A DNA stretch of 36,494 nt, taken from the NCBI GenBank assembly GCA_965371665.1, contig CBDUZI010000021.1, positions 1 to 36,494 on the forward strand, read 5' to 3'. Shown piece by piece: positions 16,390-24,046 of this stretch. The stretch is from JAUVAV01 sp965371665. Its GTDB lineage: Bacteria > Oederibacteriota > JAAXVQ01 > JAUVAV01. Within the stretch, counting starts at the first letter, position 1. Each line of letters begins with the position of its first letter. Made by a program: the position numbers and the translations under genes. The notes below the pieces were generated by a model. It did no database searches. It was not told the origin of the DNA and saw nothing but the letters and a program-made list of their open reading frames with translations.

Positions 16390-16414
16390 ATAATTATTCC
16401 TAATGCTTATTTTA

Positions 16415-16586
16415 GTATCGGTTGCGGAAAGATATTTTTATTATTACTGAAGTTGTGTCATTCCCGCATGCCTTTAGCGGGAATCCAGAGGCTTTGATTT
16501 TCAAAGGCTTAAAAGTCACTGGATACCCGCTAAGATCATTCGGGTATGACAACCCTTTCAGAAAACAGCCTTTCCGCAACAGAAAC
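16415..16586. repeat. MITE-like element, family C
   Basis: The termini GTATCGGTTGCGGAAAG and CTTTCCGCAACAGAAAC form an inverted repeat with few mismatches. The interior has GTCATTCCCGC and GGGTATGAC arms around GGAATCCAGAGGCTTTGAT and AAAAGTCACTGGAT, matching the copy at 5730-5915. It fills the gap between queA and the cyclase gene. Confidence 0.75.
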
Positions 16587-16621
16587 TAACTACCCCCTGC
16601 GCATAAATCAATTGCATATTA

Positions 16622-17659
16622 CTATATCAGAAGCATGGCGTCTCCGTAACTAAAAAAACGATATTTATTTTGAACAGCCAGACGATACGCCAACAGTATA
16701 CGCTCTCTGCCTCCCAAGGCGGAAACCAGCATTAGTAATGATGAGCGCGGAAGATGAAAATTCGTCAACAGTCCTGATACTATTTTCCAGGAATAGCCCG
16801 GACGAACAAAAAGCGTAGTCTCGCCTTTCCCGGCCCTAATCCGGCCGCCGGAGAGAGCGGCGGATTCCAGGGTTCGGGCAACGGTGGTACCGCAGGCTAT
16901 AATTCGTCCGCCGCTTTGCCGGCATTGATTGATAAGCCGGGCGGATGCTTCCGGGATTTCATAGCTTTCCGGATGAAGCTCCCCGCTCGCTAAATTTTCT
17001 TCGGCCAGAGGAGCAAAGGTTCCCCATCCGACATGCAGGGTAATGGCGGATAAATGTACGCCGCGTTTTTTCAAGGCCGCCAGTGAGCAAGGCGCAAAAT
17101 GCAAACCAGCGGTAGGCGCGGCTACTGATCCATCCTGCCCGGCGAATATCGTTTGGTATCTTCGCCGGTCTGAAGGATACTCTCCGCCGGCCTGATCGCT
17201 GCGGCGAATATACGGCGGCAGAGGGGTGGTGCCGTATCGCTTTATCAAGCTGCGTGCGGCTGGGACCGAAGGAAACCGGAGTATTACCCTGCCCTGTTTT
17301 AGTATCGACACTACCGAGATAAAGTGCTTTCCCATAACCAGCTTGGTTCCGCCGGCAAGACGGCGGCAGGGCTTGGCCAGGGCCTCCCATATCCCCGGAG
17401 CCGATTCACGATGTAAAAGCAGTTCCACCTTCCCTCCGGTTAAATGTTTCCGGGCCTCTAAACGGGCCGGGATTACCCGGGAATTATTTATCACCAGGCA
17501 ATCGCCTGGGGAAAGCCAATCGGGAAACTTCCGAAAACTGGTATGAAAGATATTTTTCCGGTTTAAGGGTAAAACCATCAACCGTGAAGTTCCCCGCGGA
17601 ACGGCTTTTTGCGCAATGCGTTCCGGGGGCAAGTGATAATCGAAGTCTGCAATATGCAT
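16622..17659 (-). CDS. queA: S-adenosylmethionine:tRNA ribosyltransferase-isomerase QueA
   Basis: This 345-residue enzyme transfers and isomerises the ribosyl part of AdoMet onto preQ1-tRNA to give epoxyqueuosine. The family start DFDYHLPPERIAQ is present, followed by SRLMVLPLNRK, CLVINNSRVIPARL, VAAPTAGLHF, HVGWGTFAPL and LLTNFHLPRSSLLMLVSALGG. Length is normal. The ATG lies 6 bases after the spoIID stop, with no clear ribosome site, so translation is probably coupled. queA is usually next to tgt; here the two are about 9.5 kb apart on the same strand. Confidence 0.97.
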   Translation of the reverse strand: MHIADFDYHLPPERIAQKAVPRGTSRLMVLPLNRKNIFHTSFRKFPDWLSPGDCLVINNSRVIPARLEARKHLTGGKVELLLHRESAPGIWEALAKPCRRLAGGTKLVMGKHFISVVSILKQGRVILRFPSVPAARSLIKRYGTTPLPPYIRRSDQAGGEYPSDRRRYQTIFAGQDGSVAAPTAGLHFAPCSLAALKKRGVHLSAITLHVGWGTFAPLAEENLASGELHPESYEIPEASARLINQCRQSGGRIIACGTTVARTLESAALSGGRIRAGKGETTLFVRPGYSWKIVSGLLTNFHLPRSSLLMLVSALGGRERILLAYRLAVQNKYRFFSYGDAMLLI

Positions 17660-17665
17660 TTTTTA

Positions 17666-18868
17666 TTAATATTTCAGTCTACGGATTTCAATACCAGTGT
17701 AATAATGTTTCAAAATCTCATTGCAAGCATATCCGGCGCGGGCCATTCCCCGTGCCCCTTCCTGGCATAGTCCCACGCCGTGTCCCCAGCCTTTGCCGTT
17801 AAATTCCAGACTCCGGCCCTGGTCCTTTATATAAAAGTTCGTGCTGCGGATTCGGTCCGCCCCGATAATCATTCTAAAAGCCGAAGCTTTCAGGTTTTCG
17901 CTTCCACCCGTATGGCCAAGCCTTATATTTAATACCCGGCCGCTGGAGTCTCTTCCCTGTATTTCCAGGTTTTGTATCTCTGACACCGGAATATTATGCC
18001 GGCGCAGCCGCGCGCCGATCTCGGCTTTGGGTATTTCGAAGGTCCACCGGGAATGATGATTATTATCGCAAAAACCGCAGACACCGCCGTTAAGATATTG
18101 TATATCGCTTCCCCAGACATTGCGAACATTGTCAGTGCGGCCGCCGCAATTCGAGTGGTAAAAAGCCGCGATGAATTTACTCTGGTAAATGGCCACCAGA
18201 CCGCGGGTGTGTTTCACTGCCAGATTAGATTTTTCTTTTTCGGAATCCCATCCCCGGTAAACCTGGCTGTTAGTACTGGCATCCAGATCATACGGCTGGC
18301 CATGCCGGCCGCTCATCTTGTAGAGCGCAAAAGTCCGGGCCGCGATGGCCTGGGCTTTGAGCGCCTCCATAGGCCAGGAGGATGGAACCTCATTCGGGAC
18401 AACGCCCTGGATATAATCCTCCAGCGGGATGTAATTCACAACTTGGAGTCCGTCGTTTAGGTTATGGCAGGCAATATCTATTTGGCCGCGGTACCGTATT
18501 CCGCGCACCTTGATATATTCTCCCGGATGCGGAACCAGGCGTATTCGGGAGGCATCCAGAAATTGACGGTCTAACAATAGGCGTCCGTCCCGGATAAGAA
18601 CCTGCGCATCATCATTCAAGCGCGTACGCATGATTATCTTTTTAGTCCGCATATCATATACTTTTACCGCTCGCAAAGAAGAAACACGAATACTACGAGA
18701 GGATTTAAGGAGTAATACCCGCACATTAATTAATCGTTTAACTTTATCGCTTATAATCGGCGGCGCCAGCGGATGGGGTGCCGGCTTAATCATGGGCTGG
18801 ATGCGGGCGCAGCCGGCTGAAATGACCAGGAATGCAATCCCAGCGAATATAACAGATTGTTTAGTCAT
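17666..18868 (-). CDS. SpoIID/LytB-domain lipoprotein (peptidoglycan-active)
   Basis: The protein has 400 residues. The N-terminus has a lipoprotein-type signal (VISAGC, Cys at about residue 20). The SpoIID/LytB domain covers roughly the last 300 residues: EDYIQGVVPNEVPSSWPMEALKAQAIAARTFAL, with the Glu of NEVP equivalent to the catalytic Glu of SpoIID lytic transglycosylase, then SNCGGRTDN and the end motif GKGWGHGVGLCQEGARGMA. SpoIID cleaves glycan strands; in non-sporulating diderms such proteins may act on denuded glycan or stimulate amidases. GAGGTAAA precedes the ATG. It is 6 bases upstream of queA, an association also known from Clostridia. Confidence 0.92.
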   Translation of the reverse strand: MTKQSVIFAGIAFLVISAGCARIQPMIKPAPHPLAPPIISDKVKRLINVRVLLLKSSRSIRVSSLRAVKVYDMRTKKIIMRTRLNDDAQVLIRDGRLLLDRQFLDASRIRLVPHPGEYIKVRGIRYRGQIDIACHNLNDGLQVVNYIPLEDYIQGVVPNEVPSSWPMEALKAQAIAARTFALYKMSGRHGQPYDLDASTNSQVYRGWDSEKEKSNLAVKHTRGLVAIYQSKFIAAFYHSNCGGRTDNVRNVWGSDIQYLNGGVCGFCDNNHHSRWTFEIPKAEIGARLRRHNIPVSEIQNLEIQGRDSSGRVLNIRLGHTGGSENLKASAFRMIIGADRIRSTNFYIKDQGRSLEFNGKGWGHGVGLCQEGARGMARAGYACNEILKHYYTGIEIRRLKY

Positions 18869-18880
18869 TTTACCTCACAA

Positions 18881-19040
18881 GTATCTGTTGCGGAAGTACG
18901 CTTCCCTAAGATTGTCATTTCGAGGCATAGCCAAGAAATCTCCAAAAGTCCTTTTAAATTCAACGTTCTCGTGGAGATTCCTCGCTTACGCTTGGAATGA
19001 CACGGGAAGTTCGCTAAAAAAGCCTTTCCACAACAGATAC
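18881..19040. repeat. MITE-like element, family C variant
   Basis: The termini GTATCTGTTGCGGAA and TTCCACAACAGATAC match at 14 of 15 positions when inverted. The interior is different from the other C copies: GTCATTTCGAGGCATAGCC and AGATTCCTCGCTTACGC-type arms, shared with the family B copy at 23854-24028. It fills the gap between the helicase stop (19042) and the spoIID ribosome site. Confidence 0.78.
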
Positions 19041-19041
19041 A

Positions 19042-21972
19042 CTATTTTCCCGAACCCGGGCACAAAGTCCGGTAGGGACAATATCCACACGCCCAGGCGT
19101 TATGTTTGGCAGGAAAATCCTGCCTGCGGATTTCATCAGCGACCTTTAATATAAGTTCTTCTATTTCTTCAACCATTGCCAACTCCGGAATAGCCCGGCC
19201 GACTAATCCGCTTTCCAGAAAATATAATTCAAGCCTCTCCGGCAAGCTCCCTTCAGTTCGAAGCCAGGCTGAAGCGTAAATTTTTAACTGACGACTTTCC
19301 TTGGCTTTTTTATCGGCCTCCGCTTGATTATGAACCTCGGAACTTTTGAAATCAACAATTACTGCCTTATTATTCGGCAATATATCAACCCTGTCAATAC
19401 GGCCGATTATTTTATTATGACCTAAAGTATAACCGAAAGCTTTTTCAATATATTTTGGTATTATTGGAGTTAACTTATCATCATTAATAAATTTCTTCAA
19501 GGCCCCTATGCCGGCTTTTTGACGCATTTCCTCATGTTCCCTGGATACGAATCCTTCATTGACCCATGTTCTAAGAAATATTTCGATTATTTCTTCATCG
19601 TTCATAGGATGGTTGCAAATTTTACGGCGGTAAAATTCGCTTACCGCGTTATGTAATGCGCTGCCGTATACAATAGCATGGTGCGGAAAAACCGGAATTT
19701 TTAAAATGTGAATATACTTGTATTTTAAAGGACAGGTTAAAAAATCATCGATCTGATAAAAAGAAAGCGTGAGCGGTTCGGCAGGGGCCAAAGGCGGCAA
19801 TGGTTGGGGCGAGGCTTGAGAAATATTTGTACTCACAGCGTGCTTCTTGATTTGCTCCCATGCCGAAGCTGACCAGGCTTTTTGTTGTTCTTTAGGTATT
19901 TCCAGGGCTTCCAGGATAAAACGCGATATTTTATACGCCCGGCGGCCGCCGTAATCACGGGCCGAGGTTATGTTTAATTCATGCTTAGCTCTGGTCATGG
20001 CCACATAAAAAAGTCTTCTTTCCTCGGCAATATGCGGATCTTCAGCCGGTAATTCTTCTTTCGCCAGCTCGGCGGGAAAACCCAGTGATGAATTGCGGTT
20101 TATACAGGGAAACAGGTTGGCGGCCATATTCACGATAAAAACCACGGGAAATTCCAATCCCTTGGAACGGTGAACGGTCATTATATTAACCGCATCCAGA
20201 TCCTGCTCTATCTCTGAGACTTCCGGATCATCGCCCGCCTCCTCCAGCATCTCTAAATGCTGGATAAAATGCAGAACCCGGTCGGATTTGGAAAAGTGCT
20301 CGTAACGGCGCACCACGTTAAAAAATTTAGCCAGGTTTTTAATAGCCCGGTCAGCCTCCAGATTATTGGCCTGGGTGTATTGGGCCAGAATTCCGCTTTC
20401 CGTAAGAAAATGGTATAGCAGCCGGCCGGTGGATAAGCGCCGGGATAAATCCGTATGTTTTTCCAGGTCTGCTATGAGACGTCCGCCGGCCTGCCTGCCC
20501 TCTTCGGATAGTGTTCCGTTTTTACTCTCCAGATTGTTTTCCAGTACCTGGCGCAGGGAAACATGGCGTCTCCGGCTAAGGGCAGCTATATATAGCAGAT
20601 CTTTTGCCGGCAAATTATATATTTCGGAAGATGCCAATTCATGAAAAGCCAGGGAATTGGTAGGATCTGCGCAGGCGCGTAAAAAAGCGAGGCAGAGCTT
20701 AACCTCGCTTCTCCGGTATAAACCGGAATTTCCGGTAAAACGATATGGTATGCCGTGAACATTCAGGGCGCTTATAAAGGGATCGGCCTGCCGGTTGGCC
20801 CTGGTCAGAATGGCAAAATCCGACCAGCAGTTTCCCGTATGTGCCTGGTGTTTTTTTATTTTCTCGGCCGCCCAATCCGCTTCTTCGGATACGGTGCTGA
20901 AGTTCCGGTAGATTACCGGTTGGCCGGAGCCGGTTTCAGCGTTCAGGCGTTTATCCAATCCATGCAGGATTTCCAGACGATGCGGATCATTATGCCTTAC
21001 CAAACGATAGGCGGAATCCAAAATCATCTGGGTAGAGCGGTAATTCCTGGTCAACACCGATATCCGGGCAGAAGGATAGAACCTTTTAAACTGCAAAATA
21101 TTGGATATGGCTGCTCCCCGGAATTTGTAAATACTCTGGTCATCATCACCGACCACTGTGAGGTTTGGGTTTTCTCCGGCCAGCAGGCGCAGCAGTTCAA
21201 ATTGGGCGGCGTTTGTGTCCTGGAATTCATCCACTAAAATATACCGGAATTTTTTGCGCAAATCCGCTAAAACATCCGCGTTTTTCCTTAGCAGTTCCAG
21301 GGTCTGGGTAATTAAATCGCCGAAATCCATCAACCGCGCATTGATCAAAAGTTCCTGATAGCGGGCAAATATATTGGCGATTTCATTTTGTTTTTCCCAG
21401 GCGGCGAGGTCCGCTTCGTCCGCATGTTCCGTGATTCTTTCCTTTAGCTGCCTGCAGTAATTCTGGTAATCGGCCGGGCTGACATCTTCATCTTTAGCCC
21501 GGGATATTATCTTTATAAGCAGCTGAAGGTGGCGGGCAGGATCAGCCAGCGGACGGAGCTTGACCAAGGGAAGTTCAAAGAGGTTCTCGCGCAGGAAGAC
21601 CAGTTGTTCAACTTTGGACATCACTTTATAATCGGGAGATATTCCCAGGAGCACTCCCTGTTCACGCAATATCCGGTCGCCAAACGCGTGAAAAGTGCAT
21701 ATAGTAGTGTCAGTAAAGCCGTAGGGCACCAGTAAATCCACCCGGCTTTCCATTTCCTCGGCAGCCTTGTCCGTAAAAGTCAGAGCCAGTATTTCACGGG
21801 CCTGGCACTGCTTGGAACTCACCAGGTGAGCGATACGGCGGGTAATCACCGCGGTTTTCCCGGTGCCGGCACCGGCTACCACCAACTGCGGCCCCCGGCC
21901 GTGCGTAACAGCTTCCAGTTGGGCGGGATTCAGATCTGCGACCAGGTTATCCTGATTCAGGGCCGGATTCAT
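19042..21972 (-). CDS. UvrD/Rep-type helicase fused to PD-(D/E)xK Fe-S nuclease
   Basis: The protein has 976 residues. The N-terminal superfamily 1A helicase contains Walker A AGAGTGKT (33-40), DEFQDT (248-253), GDDDQSIYKFRGA, NYRSTQ and the later motif VMTVHRSKGLEFPVVFI-like INIMTVHRSKGLEFP. The C-terminal domain (about 735-976) has a RecB/Cas4-type nuclease core with D860 (GRIDRVD), D874 and K876 (VDFKSS). C747, C962, C965 and C971 are placed as the four ligands of an AddB/Cas4-like [4Fe-4S] cluster. This suggests a processive helicase-nuclease for DNA end resection, acting alone or with a partner not seen here. The ATG follows the tonB stop by one base, so it is translationally coupled to the TonB operon. 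Confidence 0.92.
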   Translation of the reverse strand: MNPALNQDNLVADLNPAQLEAVTHGRGPQLVVAGAGTGKTAVITRRIAHLVSSKQCQAREILALTFTDKAAEEMESRVDLLVPYGFTDTTICTFHAFGDRILREQGVLLGISPDYKVMSKVEQLVFLRENLFELPLVKLRPLADPARHLQLLIKIISRAKDEDVSPADYQNYCRQLKERITEHADEADLAAWEKQNEIANIFARYQELLINARLMDFGDLITQTLELLRKNADVLADLRKKFRYILVDEFQDTNAAQFELLRLLAGENPNLTVVGDDDQSIYKFRGAAISNILQFKRFYPSARISVLTRNYRSTQMILDSAYRLVRHNDPHRLEILHGLDKRLNAETGSGQPVIYRNFSTVSEEADWAAEKIKKHQAHTGNCWSDFAILTRANRQADPFISALNVHGIPYRFTGNSGLYRRSEVKLCLAFLRACADPTNSLAFHELASSEIYNLPAKDLLYIAALSRRRHVSLRQVLENNLESKNGTLSEEGRQAGGRLIADLEKHTDLSRRLSTGRLLYHFLTESGILAQYTQANNLEADRAIKNLAKFFNVVRRYEHFSKSDRVLHFIQHLEMLEEAGDDPEVSEIEQDLDAVNIMTVHRSKGLEFPVVFIVNMAANLFPCINRNSSLGFPAELAKEELPAEDPHIAEERRLFYVAMTRAKHELNITSARDYGGRRAYKISRFILEALEIPKEQQKAWSASAWEQIKKHAVSTNISQASPQPLPPLAPAEPLTLSFYQIDDFLTCPLKYKYIHILKIPVFPHHAIVYGSALHNAVSEFYRRKICNHPMNDEEIIEIFLRTWVNEGFVSREHEEMRQKAGIGALKKFINDDKLTPIIPKYIEKAFGYTLGHNKIIGRIDRVDILPNNKAVIVDFKSSEVHNQAEADKKAKESRQLKIYASAWLRTEGSLPERLELYFLESGLVGRAIPELAMVEEIEELILKVADEIRRQDFPAKHNAWACGYCPYRTLCPGSGK

Positions 21973-21973
21973 G

Positions 21974-22666
21974 CTAAAATTTCAATTTAATCGTGAGTAC
22001 GCCCTGCTGCTCGACTTGTTTCCAGCTGGACGGCAGAGGATCAAAGGCGATCGTTCGTGAAAGTTCAATTGCTTTTTGATCCAAATAAGGATACCCGGAG
22101 GTCTCCCAAAGCAGGCTTTTTTTCACCTCGCCTCCGGGCATAACAATCAGCCGCAGCCGGAGTTGGGTTTCCTCGGTAATCATTGATTTAAGCACTGAAA
22201 AATCCGGTTCCCGGAAGCCGCGGGCGGCAATGGCACCGGTAAAACTCAAGGTTCCCTGGGGTGATCCCGGCTGCCCGAAATCTCCTGCCCCGCGTCCTTC
22301 GGCCAGACCTTGATCACCCTGCCGCAATTTAGTTTTTGATGCCCCCAGCTTTAATCCCGCGCGGCTTTTGGCCAATTCCTTGATTATTTCACGCCGCCGC
22401 TGGTCCTGCCAGACCTTGATTTCTTCCGGCGAAATGCTTCCTCCCGGGTCTTTCTCGTCCTTCACCTGGGAAGCGATAATCTTTCCGCTGCCTTTTGCGC
22501 CTTCGGAAGCGGAATAAGGAGCGCTGCTTCCCGCCAGTGTGACCTCTATAAGCATGGGCATGGGCGGGGTAGTTTGAAGTTTCATGGCGCCGAAACCCAG
22601 AACCAATACTGCGTGCAAGCACAGGGTAACGCCTAATGAAATATTTGAAACCCGGTCTTGGCTCAC
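21974..22666 (-). CDS. TonB-family energy transducer
   Basis: The protein has 230 residues. One N-terminal membrane helix (about 9-28, SLGVTLCLHAVLVLGFGAM) carries the conserved His of TonB/TolA anchors. A linker of about 110 residues is rich in Gly, Ser, Lys and Glu instead of Pro-Glu/Pro-Lys. A C-terminal TonB domain follows (about 150-230; SVLKSMITEETQLRLRLIVMPGGEV, ETSGYPYLDQKAIE). It should carry energy from ExbBD to the outer membrane. The start is GTG at 22666, overlapping the exbD stop in GTGA. The lack of a Pro-rich rod is unusual for TonB. Confidence 0.88.
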   Translation of the reverse strand: MSQDRVSNISLGVTLCLHAVLVLGFGAMKLQTTPPMPMLIEVTLAGSSAPYSASEGAKGSGKIIASQVKDEKDPGGSISPEEIKVWQDQRRREIIKELAKSRAGLKLGASKTKLRQGDQGLAEGRGAGDFGQPGSPQGTLSFTGAIAARGFREPDFSVLKSMITEETQLRLRLIVMPGGEVKKSLLWETSGYPYLDQKAIELSRTIAFDPLPSSWKQVEQQGVLTIKLKF

Positions 22667-23100
22667 TTCTCCAGCATCTCCTCGGACAGCGGACGGACGG
22701 GCAAAGGCTCGGCCGCCAGGACAAGTTTTGCCGCCCCGGACTGACGGGCGATATCAAGTACGCGGATCGCATCTCCATACGAAACTCGTTCATCCGCGGA
22801 CACGGTTACGTTGGGATCAGCGCCTTGTTTAATCAACTCGGTCAGATAAGGTCCCAACTGTTTGAAAAGTATTTTTTTACCATTAACCTCCAGTTTTCGC
22901 TCGGCCGTAAGTGTAATCTGGATATGCTGGCTCGGCGCCGTGGTTTTGGTGCGGGCTTTCGGAAGGTTTATATCAATGCCGGCTTTAATTATCAAGGGAG
23001 TGGTCACCATGAATATCACAAGTAAAACCAGCATAACATCAGTCAAGGGCGTAATATTAATTTCGCTCATGACTCGATTACGTTGCACCGGGCGCCGCAT
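22663..23100 (-). CDS. ExbD/TolR-family biopolymer transport protein
   Basis: The protein has 145 residues. A short cytoplasmic start is followed by one membrane helix with the essential Asp (D21 in INITPLTDVMLVLLVIFMVTTP) that carries protons. A periplasmic ExbD/TolR domain (about 55-140) follows. Overlaps and short gaps to exbB (2 bases) and tonB (4-base overlap) show a tight operon. Assignment to ExbD rather than TolR rests on the neighbouring tonB and is not certain. Confidence 0.92.
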   Translation of the reverse strand: MRRPVQRNRVMSEINITPLTDVMLVLLVIFMVTTPLIIKAGIDINLPKARTKTTAPSQHIQITLTAERKLEVNGKKILFKQLGPYLTELIKQGADPNVTVSADERVSYGDAIRVLDIARQSGAAKLVLAAEPLPVRPLSEEMLEK

Positions 23101-23102
23101 GA

Positions 23103-23774
23103 TTATATCCCCGGATTCCGGGTAGAGGCCGGCTGGTTTCGGGATTCCCTGGTATCTGTCTGCCCCATAACATCCAGCAATTCCGAGGCCGCGGTTGCCA
23201 TTTCGGTATCAAAACGAGTAACCCGGCGAACGAAGGAATTATAGCCAATAACCGCCGGCACGGCGGTAAAAAGTCCGGCAGCCGTTGCCACCAAGGCTTC
23301 TGCAATCCCGTTAGCCACACCGGAAACGCCGGCCGCCGTCGGCCCGGCCAGGGCGGAAAAAGCGGTAATAATGCCTAATACTGTCCCGAAAAGACCAATA
23401 AACGGCGAAACCGAACCGATAGTAGCCAAAGTTGAGAGCAAATGCTCGAGACGAAGAAGTTCCAGCGCACTGGCCCTTTCCATTGATTCCCGAGCTGAAC
23501 TCGTTCCCCTCGGGAAACTTCGTAATCCGGCTTTTAGCGTAGCTGCTACCGGACCGGCCGTCTCTTGACAAAAATCACCGGCCTCTACATGCCTTCCTCC
23601 CAGCACCAGTTTCTTTATCTTGAGGATAAAACGGTCCATATCTATTTTCGCCTGCCGAAACCGGATAGCTCTCTCGAAAATTATAAACCATGAAACCAAG
23701 GAAAAAACCAGCAGGATGACCATGGTCCATCCGCCCTTTAACAGCAATTCCCAGAATGACATATTTTCGAACAT
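23103..23774 (-). CDS. ExbB/TolQ-family proton channel protein
   Basis: The protein has 223 residues. It has three membrane helices (about 15-37, 108-130 and 148-170), and the family motif is clear: LSTLATIGSVSPFIGLFGTVLGIITAF and GIAEALVATAAGLFTAVPAVIGYN. With ExbD it forms the proton-driven motor for the TonB protein. Length fits ExbB/TolQ. GGAGGAA lies 8 bases before the ATG. It is the first gene of exbB-exbD-tonB-helicase. Confidence 0.94.
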   Translation of the reverse strand: MFENMSFWELLLKGGWTMVILLVFSLVSWFIIFERAIRFRQAKIDMDRFILKIKKLVLGGRHVEAGDFCQETAGPVAATLKAGLRSFPRGTSSARESMERASALELLRLEHLLSTLATIGSVSPFIGLFGTVLGIITAFSALAGPTAAGVSGVANGIAEALVATAAGLFTAVPAVIGYNSFVRRVTRFDTEMATAASELLDVMGQTDTRESRNQPASTRNPGI

Positions 23775-23853
23775 AAAATATTTCCTCCTTAGTATAAAAG
23801 TATCTTTTCAGTTACGGTCATTATCGTCCGAATTTTTCTGGTTCCCGGCTTTC

Positions 23854-24028
23854 CAGGCTGTGTCATAATAGTTCTTCAGAAACATTTGTGTTACTTTGTC
23901 ATTCCGAACGTAGTGAGGAATCTCCACGAAAACGCTTAATTCAAAGAGACGTTTGGAGATTTCTCGGCTACGCCTCGAAATGACAAACTTGGTGAAATTG
24001 CTCAAAAACAGAGTTATGAAACAGCCTG
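23854..24028. repeat. MITE-like element, family B
   Basis: The ends CAGGCTGTGTCATAA and TTATGAAACAGCCTG differ at one position when inverted, and match the ends of the element at 59-222. The interior has arms of the CGAGGCGTAGCCGAGAAATC type. It occupies most of the 272-base gap between the barrel gene and exbB. Confidence 0.7.
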
Positions 24029-24046
24029 TTTCGCCAGGATGACAAG

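Noticed and set aside
20755..21237. Long plus-strand ORFs (for example 160 residues inside the helicase gene, 191 residues inside the barrel gene at 25386-25961)
   Set aside because: They lie fully inside well-supported minus-strand genes and have no recognisable motifs.
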